Below the pieces are notes generated by a model. It saw nothing but the letters and a program-made list of their open reading frames with translations. It was not told where the DNA came from and made no database searches. From Labia minor (Eukaryota; Arthropoda; Insecta; Dermaptera; Spongiphoridae): DNA of 64,000 nucleotides. The DNA lies in assembly GCA_963082975.1 (NCBI GenBank), contig OY720345.1, positions 8,272,491-8,336,490 on the forward strand, written 5' to 3'. Every line of letters starts with the position of its first letter. Positions within the stretch are counted from its first letter, which is position 1. Shown one piece after another: positions 13,006-22,627 of this stretch. A program made the translations under genes and the position numbers.

Positions 13006-13243
13006 CATGAAATAATGTTGTATATTTTAATATCATATAAAGAAACCATTTTATAATTAATTAATAAATTTTTCCTTTTAAGCAATATTTAACAAAAGAA
13101 TTAAATATTTCTCTATTTCTTTTTTTTTTAAATAAAAGAAAAATCATTAAAATGTTGGTAATATTATTTTTTTAATAAAGAGTTTGAAGTAAAGAAATTA
13201 TTTTTATGTTGTAAGAGCACGACAATGATTCACAACCTTTGAC

Positions 13244-13257
13244 TATTATATATAAAT
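13244..13257 (+). promoter_or_regulatory. TATA box of the secreted-protein gene
   Basis: The sequence attatatataaata lies about 55 bp before the ATG at 13310. An initiator-like tcaatcattt lies some 25-30 bp downstream of it, which implies a 5' UTR of about 30 nt. Such a compact promoter is typical of strongly and tissue-specifically expressed secreted-protein genes. Confidence 0.55.
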
Positions 13258-13309
13258 ATCGGGAATATTTAAATAAATCAATCATTTGAAGTAAAAACAC
13301 AAATTCAAA

Positions 13310-14002
13310 ATGAATTTAAAATATATTTTTCTTATATTTTGTTGTTTAATACAAGGTATTTTATTTCATTTTTTTCATTTTAAAAAAAGTATTAATATTA
13401 TCATTTTATTTAACTCTATTAATTTGCTGTTTTTTTATTTTTTTATTTTAGTGTATGGACAATCAGATATTTCGAAATACAATTCACGTTTAAAGGAGGA
13501 TGAAATTAATAAAAAATCTCTTCAGGTTACCCATTGGACAAGACATATCGCTACTATAAGTAAATCTGATTTTATTTATAAAGCCTCCAATAAGCCTTTA
13601 ACTGAAAAATTTGAAATTCTTCGACGGGCATTAATTTTTGCTGTTATTTTACCAAGCCAAGAAATCAATTGTAGTGATATAGATAAATATTCCGAAGATA
13701 TTAGTATTAATTTAATTAAAATAAGTGATGGTGAAGAGACAATTGAAGCTTATGGCAATTTCACTGAATATTCTGAATTTAATGGTGAGATCACAATACC
13801 ATTAACAACAACAGAAGGTGGTTATTTAACTGTTCATCCAACACCCGGTAATAATTATTATGTGATTGAGATTAAATTTTCAAAAGAAGGTTTTTATCCA
13901 TGGTTTCTTGAAAGAAAATTTTCATCTTCATTTATTTTTACACAATCAAGTGATCGACCTGGATTAATCATGGGATTTGAATATAATTTATCCTCAATCT
14001 AA
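13310..14002 (+). CDS. Small secreted protein of unrecognised family (two exons, 198 aa spliced)
   Basis: Exon 1 is 13310-13355 and exon 2 is 13452-14002. The 96-nt intron has CAAG|GTATTT and a T-rich TTTTAG|TG acceptor. Because its length is a multiple of three and it has no in-frame stop, reading straight through also stays open (230 aa). Splicing gives MNLKYIFLIFCCLIQVYGQS, a classic signal peptide with likely cleavage after VYG, and then about 180 mature residues. The mature part has one Cys (INCSD), an N-glycosylation site (NFT), a basic segment (HWTRHIATISKSDFIYK) and a beta-rich, aromatic C-terminal half (GNNYYVIEIKFSKEGFYPWF). TATA box, short UTR and two AATAAA signals support a real gene. 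I do not recognise the family; a cuticular, salivary or venom role is only conceivable. Confidence 0.75.
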   Translation: MNLKYIFLIFCCLIQGILFHFFHFKKSINIIILFNSINLLFFYFFILVYGQSDISKYNSRLKEDEINKKSLQVTHWTRHIATISKSDFIYKASNKPLTEKFEILRRALIFAVILPSQEINCSDIDKYSEDISINLIKISDGEETIEAYGNFTEYSEFNGEITIPLTTTEGGYLTVHPTPGNNYYVIEIKFSKEGFYPWFLERKFSSSFIFTQSSDRPGLIMGFEYNLSSI

Positions 14003-14052
14003 TTAAATTTATCTATAACTAATATGTATCTTTATTATATATCTAATTACTT

Positions 14053-14073
14053 AATAAATACAACTGGAATAAA
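14053..14073 (+). terminator. Polyadenylation signals of the secreted-protein gene
   Basis: Two AATAAA hexamers, at 14053-14058 and 14068-14073, lie 51 and 66 bp after the TAA stop that ends at 14002. Confidence 0.6.
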
Positions 14074-14074
14074 G

Positions 14075-14570
14075 TTTAAAGAGACATAAAACATAATAAA
14101 CTACTCTTTTGTTTTTATCTTATAAATGGAGAAAAATTAATAGAATATCAAAGTTCTTTTCCAAAAGATTATATTATATTAAAAGCTACGTCCCTATTAT
14201 AACAACTATTAATAATAATATGTTTTCATAATCATTTGAAATACAAGTTTATTATTATCATAAACACACAAAGATTGTGATAAAAGAATGAAAGTAATAT
14301 TTCCTTTTATTATTTTCAATACTATCTATACATTAAATATATATAAAATATCTTAATCCATTTTATTTTGCATAATTAAAAAACATAATTGTAATGTACT
14401 TATCATATTTACTTTTCAAATTCAATAATCTATTAATTAAATATTTAATTTTTTTTTAAATATATATACTTTCTTTATATTGATGATTTTAAAATATGTA
14501 TGTAAATTTCTAATTATTATATTTGTTCATTCTTAATTATTTTTTCAATAAATATAATTAATCTATCTAT
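14075..14570. other. AT-rich intergenic stretch
   Basis: Low-complexity A/T sequence. It ends in CTAT tandem units that are the tail of the adjacent minus-strand LINE. Nothing else was recognised. Confidence 0.5.
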
Positions 14571-14571
14571 T

Positions 14572-14925
14572 TAAATCTATCTATCTAACTATCTCTGTGG
14601 CTCTATGAATCTTGAAAATTCTTGGGCACAGCAACCACATTTCTCCAACTGTCCCTATCCTGAGCCATAACCATCCAACTCTTATGTATTTCCTCCATCC
14701 CTTATCCTACCACGTCCTTGGTCTTGCAACCGAATATTTCCTAATCGGTCTCCCCACAAATTGATTTTTTCGTTTACCTCTCATTTTTATCCTGTCCATC
14801 GCAATCTTCTCGATTTGATGACCCGAACTATGTCTGGAGATGCATAGCGGTGCAATTCCTCGTTATGCAGTCTTCGTCATTCCCCGGGTGATCTCATCTT
14901 ACTTTGGCCCATAAAATCTTATCTA
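14572..14925 (-). mobile_element. LINE 3' end with (TAGA)n tail, minus strand
   Basis: The minus strand translates piecewise to MDRIKMRGKRKNQFVGRPIR, then ARPRTW, and ends in ATAGATAG repeats. The order of motifs (GPK, DEITRG, I..AMDRIKMRGKR, VGRP) matches the copies at 23.1 and 41.7 kb. Stops and small indels make it a fossil. Confidence 0.65.
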
Positions 14926-15295
14926 AATAATTTTGTTGAATATATTAACTAACTTATGAACGAAACAAAAATAACTTGACTAACTTTTAGTAATAATTTA
15001 TTATTAACAAATATATTGAAAAATTATTAAAATTTAAATAAAATATACTCGTATTAAATTTAAAATAGCCTGTATGCCCTTCTATATAACATTTTATGTG
15101 TCATTCAATTTCTTTTTAATAAAAAAAGTTATACCCCTAATTGTATTAATTTCAAAATTTATTTTTTAATATTTTATTATTGTTTTATTAGTAAGTTGAT
15201 CATATATAATTAAAAATAAAATTATTTATTGATAATAATATTATTCATTTTAATAATAATCTTTAATAAAATTAATTTAGTGTTGAAATTAAAAT

Positions 15296-15450
15296 ATATT
15301 TTAAATAATCACACAAAAAGAAATGAATGTTTTATGTAATATACTGATTGAAACAAAATGGATGAAAACCTTTTACTACTTTCAACCAAATACTATGTAC
15401 CACTCGGGGAGTACAGGGGGTGGAGCCCCGAAGGCACTCTGAGCAGCTAG
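15296..15450 (+). mobile_element. Helitron 3' end (CTAG terminus)
   Basis: The segment matches that at 42.1 kb (gttttatgtaatatactgat, then accactcgggg). It ends ggcactctgagcagCTAG followed by T, the Helitron terminus, preceded by a decayed GC hairpin (agccccgaaggcactct). No matching 5' TC end was identified upstream. Confidence 0.65.
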
Positions 15451-15910
15451 TCTAAAATAAAATAAAAAAACAAATGAATGAAATCAATCCATATATCAGG
15501 TATTAAATTTATATAATTTCATTTTAGAAAGATCAATTTCAATCATTTATATATCTAAAAGGAAAAAAATTAGGAATGAATCGATTTTTAATTATTAGAT
15601 GAACGTAATCTATATATAGTGTAGCTAAACTATAATTGAGAATACATCCTATTTCCCAAGGCACATTCTCATTTTGAATAATCTATCCTAAGGGGTTGGA
15701 GTTAAGTTTCTAATTGAAGCCATCTCTCAAACAGAAATGATCTATTAGATTCATGACCTAATTTACATTTTTTACTTTGTACTATACAGAATAATTATGT
15801 AATTAAATATCGAAACGATAATAGTATATCAATTTACCTGTGTGTCGATCTATTATTAATTATAAAAAATTATAAAATATGAATTTAAATTAATCTTCCT
15901 AAATACAAAT

Positions 15911-16508
15911 AAGCTGGAGTGTCTCCACTAGACTATCTCGCAAATTTGAATGGGATTAATTAACAATTATTATATTTAAATTAAATTTAATTCATTATAA
16001 ATTATAAATTAAAATTAATAAATAATATTTATTAAATCAGCGCATGTTTGGTTCTTTGTTAATGGCACCACGTCACGTGTTGGCGCGTGAGATTTGCAGT
16101 GTTAAAAAATTAATTCCGGTACTTTGAGCGATTCAATCAAGCTGAAATTATATATATAGCAGTTTTATACAATTTTTAATCATGTGAAAAACTATCAAAT
16201 ATATATCTTTATTTTTACGGTCACTTTAGAGGAAAAAAAATCAAAACCTGGTAGGTAATGACCCTCTTCCGGTTGAGCTACATTTCTCAAAAGTTGATAG
16301 AAAACTACGAATTTTGAATAATGCCCGTATACCAAATTTCAGTTTCAGATTCTAGCTCAAATAGTTTTTTCGTAATCTTGTCTACAAACACACACACACA
16401 TCTTTTTCAACCTTAGTGAAAATAATTCAGGAACCTTCAAAAACATCAAAATCTCGACATCGAAAATTTTCGTGATCGCAATACTATCCATCTGGCAAGA
16501 TATTAAAA
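15911..16508 (-). mobile_element. Helentron-like (HINE) family, full-length copy
   Basis: On the minus strand it runs from the 5' subterminal repeat (decayed here to atatcttgcc) through a short TG microsatellite to GCGAGATAGT and the terminal hairpin (TAGTGGAGACACTC in this copy). It shares the family body, including cacgtgacgtggtgccat and aaaaattgtataaaactgct in reverse complement. A HINE of this size is expected to have no coding capacity, and I see none. Confidence 0.75.
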
Positions 16509-16509
16509 A

Positions 16510-17230
16510 ATAAAAATATTTTAAAAGTTTGAACTAAATGATAAAGACACACAATCATTTATTCATTCACTCAAAGAATTCCGGACCATCTTTATAATTT
16601 ATTTTTTTCTATATTTACAATTTTATTCCAAATTAAATGGAATGTATTCATGAATTAATTATGGATATATTTGCAATTTTGTTGCATTTCTTTATATCAT
16701 CTTCAATTAAATTTAATTTGCTTTAATTTGCTTCAATAAACTTGCCTAATTCATTTTCAATTGAAAATTTTCCATCTTCGTTTACCGGCTAAAAAAATAT
16801 GAATAAGTTATTAACATAATTCATAATATGGTTTATTTATATTACTAATATTAAATTATTTTTTATAACTTTTGGCGCTCGTCTCTCTGTCTCTGTGTCT
16901 GTTCGCTCTTTTCACCGACTTTTTATTGAGATAGACTTTTGAAAATTTTTATAGATATTTCAATGGATCCCTAGAAGGTATAGAAGAAATATAATTCAAT
17001 TATAATTAATTAATTGTAATTAATTAGCGATTAATTACTTTTAGTAACTAACTCCTTTTGTATTGCTCCGATTAATTTTTTTTCAACGGATTCTAAAACA
17101 TAAATATTTTCATTTTGAACGTATTTAAAAATTTTTTTTAGCATTAAAATTAATGATGAATTCTTATTATTCAGTTGTATGAAGAGATATAATTAACTTC
17201 CTTTATAGAGCTATAATTCATATATATATA
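16510..17230. other. AT-rich stretch, no gene recognised
   Basis: Unremarkable AT-rich sequence with a pyrimidine-rich block near 16875-16915 (cgctcgtctctctgtctctg). A short TA run precedes the MITE at 17231. Confidence 0.4.
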
Positions 17231-17723
17231 CGAGGGTGGTCTGAAAAGTTTCCAACCTGACCAAGAAAAGCAATGTTTTTCAATTTTTTTTTTGTTTTAT
17301 TTTTCAAAATTCAAGATAGCTTAGACCTGTACGATGTCGGCTGAACGTGTGCGAAATATTTTGCACAACCATTTGAATATGGAAAGCTGAGTGCAACGTG
17401 GGTGCCGCGTTTGGTAACGTTAGAAACCAAAAACTGCTTCGAAAAACCATTTCTACCGACAATTTGGCGCTGTAGCCGTAATCCAAACGAATTTTTGCGT
17501 CGATTCATAACTCTGTTGATGAGACTTAAATCAAATTTAATCACTTAATTAAATCAAATTTAATTACTTAATTAAATAATCTATTAATTAATTAAATTAA
17601 TTAGAACACCGTTATGAGAAATGTATCAGTGTTGATGGAGATTATGTTGAAAAATATAGCAAAAAAAAAATTGAAAAACACCGTTTTTCTTGGTCAGGTC
17701 GGAAACTTTTCAGACCACCCTCG
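17231..17723 (+). mobile_element. Mariner-derived MITE (CGAGGGTGG family), copy A
   Basis: The terminal inverted repeats begin CGAGGGTGGTCTGAAAAG and extend about 55 bp. TA repeats adjoin the left end. The interior keeps part of a mariner transposase on the plus strand: MSAERVRNILHNHLNM, a frameshift, then ATWVPRLVTLETKNCFEKPF and NEFLRRFIT, stopping just before the first catalytic Asp. The MITE is thus an internal-deletion derivative of a full mariner. This copy is inverted relative to those at 20.8, 31.6 and 63.4 kb. Confidence 0.8.
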
Positions 17724-17729
17724 TGTACT

Positions 17730-18430
17730 AAGATACATACCACACTAAAGCACTTCATTAACAAGTAACACTATTTCTTCAAATATAATCAACCATTTTG
17801 GATTTGATTGATAAAATGTAAATTTAATAAAAATTCTTTTAAATTTTGATACATACTTTCATATAAATATATTACAGTGAAAAATAATAAAAGATAAAAT
17901 AAAATAATAAAAAAATTTGTCAGTTTATATGTTTAATAAAATTTTTATTATTACAAAAATTTGACTTGATTGTGGTAAATAAATAAAACTAAATGCGTCC
18001 AACGTTTTTCGTTGAATATGAAGGATATCATCCATAAACTTTGTCATGCTTATAGAAAGATTATTTTATTCTTTTTAGTTTATTGGAAAAACGTTATTTT
18101 ATAAATTTTGTTTATATTTATATTATTTTTATTTTACAAATTAGTTAAAGATAAATAATTTTTTCAGGTATTGCATATAATAAATTTCTATGCTAATAAA
18201 ATTTCTTTTATTCATATCTAGAATTAACATTTTTTTAAAAAAAAAATTATTCAAATATATTATCGATTGTATAAATATATTTGATATATTTAATATATGT
18301 GTTGCAAATGAAATATTAAATAATTATTGTAGTCTATTGATGTTGATGATGAATTATTCAACAAGGGAATCGAAATTAATTCCAACTTATTTGATAGGGA
18401 ACATTTAAGAAGAGATGGCTATAGTGAGAG
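17730..18430. other. AT-rich stretch, no gene recognised
   Basis: Low-complexity sequence between a MITE and the GC-rich island. A short open frame at 18190-18408 has only A/T-driven residues and no supporting signal. Confidence 0.4.
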
Positions 18431-19130
18431 AATAGCATGCTAATGTCCACTTAAGTGACTAGGAAGGATAGCAAGCTACAAGAGGAGGAGGAGGAGGAAG
18501 AGGGCGTGAGGGTGAGGTGCAACTCTATTGAATGGATTATCATGACGTTCCCTATCCAAATGGAAATGCTACTAACAAGGAATAGGAAAGGGAAGGAGTG
18601 AGTAGTGGTGGATTTAATCCTAATTCCGAGGGGGTAGCAAAGAGTGACAACCGGGAGGGGGGTGAGGGGGGAAGAGTGTGGAGGTGTCCTTTTGAAATGC
18701 ACGTTTCTCGTGACGTATAAGAGAGACACAAACATTCCTATACCAAAGTCAAGAATGATAAATCTGATAAAGGCTGGCGACATTCGCAAGGAGAAGAAGA
18801 CCCTGCCAACGGAGTTCGCCACATACGATTCAACTCCAGTGTTTCCCATGGCGTGTTTGTGTAATGCCTTTGTGTGTGCTTGTTAACCCACAAAGCGTTG
18901 AAATTAGTAGCGATCATTAATCAAGGCCTAATTAAACGAAAATTATCAACGAGACATTCCAACCCCCGTTGAGATATTTCGTCCCGTCAAGAGACGGCTG
19001 CTCTGACCCCTGCCCCCTCCCCCTCCCCTCTACGCCGTCGCTCCACCACCTCCCCAGGCAAGTCAACCACAGACGCTGTTAATAAATAGGCGACCCACAA
19101 GTGTTACTGGGTTCATTTCCAGCAGTTACA
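18430..19130. promoter_or_regulatory. GC-rich non-repetitive island, possible regulatory region or unidentified exon
   Basis: About 700 bp of markedly higher GC and complexity than the surrounding sequence. It has no transposon ends and no second copy in the window. It contains a polypurine tract (gaggaggaggaggaagaggg), a TATA-like gacgtataagaga near 18711, several TAAT cores in 18915-18950 (gatcattaatcaaggcctaa) and a C-rich block near 19005-19060. Open frames on both strands (80 codons plus, 132 codons minus) resemble no known protein and are expected by chance at this composition. A CAGGCAAGT at about 19055 matches a GC-type donor. A function is inference only. Confidence 0.3.
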
Positions 19131-19164
19131 TATTAAACCAGGATCAAAACCTAGTCAATAGTAT

Positions 19165-19870
19165 ATAGGAGATTTGTTCAAAAGAAAAGGTGAATTTTGA
19201 ATTATTTCCAAAATCAGATATAATGCACTTATGCCAGCGCTACTTCCAATCGTTGAACCATTTCTGAAATGCGCTTTTCGGTATGGGAATCAGCTCGTTT
19301 TTCGATTCCGACTTTATCTCAACCATTTTGGCAAAACGTTTTCCTTTTATTGGTCTCTTCAGTTTTGGAAAGAGGAAAAAGTTGCAGGGAGCCATATCTG
19401 GTGAATACGGTGGTTGAGGCATGATTACGGTGTTGATTTTGGCTAAAAAAACACGAACAAACAATGATGTGTGAGCTGGTGCATGATCTGATCCATGATT
19501 TGTTTTTTCACAATTGATTCACGCAAACGTTGCATAACTTCCATGTAGTATTGCTTATTTTTTTTTTAAATAAAAAATCGAAGAACATACAATATGTCTG
19601 TTTATTACTAAGTACTACTACGAATTCAAAATGGCTGGTAAAGTCAACATATGAGAAACATATTCGTATCAACATAACAAAAAAAATTTTTCGATAATCG
19701 AATTTTTTTAATCTTATGACTATCTATTTTTGCTATTGCTTGTTTGTGATTTTTTAGCCAAAAATCATCATGCCTCAACCACCGTATTCATCAGATTTGG
19801 CTCCCTGCGACTTTTTCTTATTCCCAAAACTAAAGAGACCAATAGCACATAAATATAAGGAAGATATTGT
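19165..19870. mobile_element. Rearranged mariner fragments in opposite orientations
   Basis: The left piece starts at the terminal repeat ttgttcaaaagaaaaggtg. On its minus strand it encodes the C-terminal part of a mariner transposase (19464-19240: IMPQPPYSPDMAPCNFFLFP with the third catalytic Asp region, then KSAFQKWFNDWK). The right piece (about 19745-19850) encodes the same motif on the plus strand (MPQPPYSSDLAPCDFFLFPK). The two halves therefore come from inverted copies or a rearranged element. It is the same family as 44.6-45.4 kb and not functional. Confidence 0.7.
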
Positions 19871-19879
19871 CACTCTCAC

Positions 19880-20808
19880 AATCAGTTCATAGGTATAGTA
19901 AATACATTATTTCTATTTTTATTGTTATTGTTAGAAAGAGGGAGATAAATTAAAAAACAAACAAACAAACAAATGTAACCCTTAAATAAATTTAAATATT
20001 ATCCTTAAATAAATACAAACAGATAATTCAATTCTCATTTAAAACCAATTTTAAGAATTACCCCAAACAATAAAATATAAAAATTTTATAAAGAAATAAA
20101 TACAATTAATTCATGGTGTAATGGTTAAGAATAATAAATAATATGATAATTCACAAATGATAAAAAAAAGATCTGATGCAAATCATATTCACAAAGATAA
20201 TGCAATTTTTCAATTATTAATTATTAATATATACTTATTATTTAACAAAAAATTCATCAAAGTAAAGGTATATAATACTTCCTACTGATAAATTAAATTT
20301 TGTATTTACTTAAATATTTATGATATATGTAGGTATGTGTAGTACTTACCGATAAAAAGCGAAATGTTAATAATTTTTTTGAATGAAGAAATTAAAAAAA
20401 TAAAAAATTAACTATTATTAATTTACTTTGATGAAGATAAAGTTCGATGAATGAAAAAATTGTATTATAAATTAATTACTCTTTTATGAAATTAAAGTAA
20501 AAAATAAATAAGTAAAATATAGAGATATTAATTAAATATCAATGAGATTATTAAAATGAAAATGCGTAAAATTAATATTTGTTTTCTACCTATAAAAACT
20601 ATAATTATCATATTTATTTATGAATTTTAGTTTTTTCTCGTCATCATATGAACAATAATATTTAATTTTAAAACAAATTAAACATCGATTAATAAATTAA
20701 TATTAATTAGATAGGTACCCACATATAATAACAAAATAATTTAATCAATTGAATTTTTTTCAATAAACTATCCTCAAATCAGAAATTTTAATTTAAAATT
20801 AGACATTA

Positions 20809-20811
<3 letters not shown>
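19880..20811. other. AT-rich stretch
   Basis: Low-complexity AT with several short inverted A/T tracts. No gene or element was recognised. Confidence 0.4.

Positions 20812-20848
<37 letters not shown>
20812..20848. repeat. (AT)n microsatellite at a MITE insertion site
   Basis: An uninterrupted AT run directly abuts the left end of the mariner MITE, and a shorter one follows its right end. This fits insertion at TA. Confidence 0.85.
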
Positions 20849-20849
<1 letters not shown>

Positions 20850-20851
<2 letters not shown>

Positions 20852-21293
20852 AGGGTGGGGTAAAAAGTTTCCGGCCTGACCAAGAAAAACAATGTTTTTA
20901 AATTTTTTTTTTTTTTGCTTTCCAACATAATCTCCATCAACACTGTACATTTCTCATAACGGTGTTCTAATTTAGTTAATTAATTAATTAAATAAATTTA
21001 ATTTAAGTCTCATCAACAGTCATGAATCGACGCAAAAATTCGTTTGGATTACGCCTAGAGCGCCAAATTGTCGGTAGAAATGGTTTTTCGTAGCAGTTTT
21101 TGGTCTCTAACGTTACCAAAAGCGGCACCCACGTTGCACACAGCTTTCCATATTCAAATATTTTGCACACGTTCAGCTGACATCGTACACGTCTCAGCTA
21201 TCTTGAATGTTGAAAAATAAAGCAAAAAAAAAAAAAAAAATTTAAAAACATCGTTTTTCTTGGTCAGGCCGGAAACTTTTCATCCCACCCTCG
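20850..21293 (-). mobile_element. Mariner-derived MITE (CGAGGGTGG family), copy B
   Basis: The ends begin CGAGGGTGGGGTAAAAAG and close with CATCCCACCCTCG. The interior is the family's transposase remnant on the minus strand, with additional small deletions compared with the 31.6 kb copy. It is bordered by TA repeats on both sides. Confidence 0.8.
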
Positions 21294-21299
21294 TATATA

Positions 21300-21982
21300 T
21301 ATATATATAAAAACATCGTTATTTATCGATGATAAAAACAAATTTAATTAATATGATTGTAACATTAATAAAGTTATTAATTATTATAACTAATCAATAA
21401 ATGATTTTTTTATTTCTTGTGAATATATAAATCCAAATATATAAATAAATCCATAAGTAATATTCCATTTTATTTAAGACTTTTGTTAGATGTATGTAAA
21501 TTGTAAAAAGAATAATCCTTATTCAGATATCTTGTCATTTTGGCTTTTCAAAATAAATTGTATGTAGGTAATACCTAAAAGAAAAATAAATAAAGAAGGA
21601 TTGAAAGAGGCAAGGATTTAAAATAAAATTGATCTTCTTATGTATTCCATAAACAATAAATATCCGAAGGATTGATATATAATTTTAATTATTTTATACA
21701 GGAAAATAGTGTGCTATTTTTTTTTTTTGTTTTTTTTTATATATATATTTTTTTTTTGTATAATAACTAAATGATCTAGTATATTATATCAATGTTATCT
21801 ACTGTAGGTGAATGAATACATTTATTTATTTTTTTATTTTTATAGATTTTTTTTTCACAAATTTGACAATTAATATTAAATCGATTGATGGTCCAACATT
21901 TTATATATATATTTTTAATTTTTAATTAATATTCTTTATTTATTTCCAACTTTTATTTTTAAAATCACAATCCAATATAGTT

Positions 21983-22019
<37 letters not shown>

Positions 22020-22123
22020 AACAAATATATTTATATATATATATAACAAGTCCAATATCTTGAAAAAAGTTATACACCATTGAAATTTAAGAAAAAAATT
22101 TTGTCTGCTCTATAGAAAAGTTA

Positions 22124-22165
<42 letters not shown>

Positions 22166-22310
22166 TTGTATATATACACCTATATATTCAAAATTTATAT
22201 CGATTTGATATAGAATATATAAGAAAAACATTTATTTATTTATTTATATATATATATATATAAAAGATGTAATAAATTAGCAGACCATTTGAAGATATAA
22301 ACACGCATCA
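21300..22310. other. Low-complexity AT stretch downstream of alkaline phosphatase
   Basis: Contains long T runs (about 21989-22014) and TA runs (about 22129-22160 and 22249-22262). No gene recognised. Confidence 0.5.
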
Positions 22311-22318
22311 AGTGTTCA

Positions 22319-22324
22319 TTTATT
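22319..22324 (-). terminator. Polyadenylation signal of alkaline phosphatase
   Basis: AATAAA on the minus strand, 52 bp beyond the TAG stop at 22376. Confidence 0.55.
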
Positions 22325-22375
22325 TATGATAGAGATTTATAATCGAGGCAAATGTAGAACAGTGGATATGCCTCG

Positions 22376-22627
22376 CTATGTGTTGATTGCTATTAGGGCG
22401 AGAGCAGTTATGGAGAGCCATCTCTGTGTCTTGGAGTAGTGGATGGTGGTGGTTTTGGCAGCATTCGCCCCTTTTGTGTTAGTACCGGGAGCCACGTTCG
22501 GTCCCACAGCGTCATCGGACATGACACTGCTGGCAATGACTGCCACACCGTCAGGGGATGCAGCATTAGAAATGTCATTGGAACCAGAGCCACCCCCAGA
22601 CGACATACCGGCAACCCCCTGGCACAC
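22376..22627 (-). CDS. ALP: Alkaline phosphatase final exon (C-terminal tail)
   Basis: Encodes VCQGVAGMSSGGGSGSND, a Ser/Gly/Ala-rich stalk (GVAVIASSVMSDDAVGPNVA) and the hydrophobic end LSITALALIAINT before TAG. The acceptor is a tandem TAGCAG: cutting after CAG starts at 22627, cutting after TAG starts at 22630 and adds one Gln. Both isoforms stay in frame. Confidence 0.85.
   Translation of the reverse strand: MCQGVAGMSSGGGSGSNDISNAASPDGVAVIASSVMSDDAVGPNVAPGTNTKGANAAKTTTIHYSKTQRWLSITALALIAINT

Noticed and set aside
17304-17544. Overlapping minus-strand frames
   Set aside because: They are antisense shadows of the mariner transposase remnant in the MITE.
18451-18849. 132-codon open frame on the minus strand
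   Set aside because: It lies in the GC-rich island, where open frames are longer by chance. It has a poly-Ser stretch from a GA repeat, no promoter, splice or polyadenylation context, and a competing frame on the other strand.
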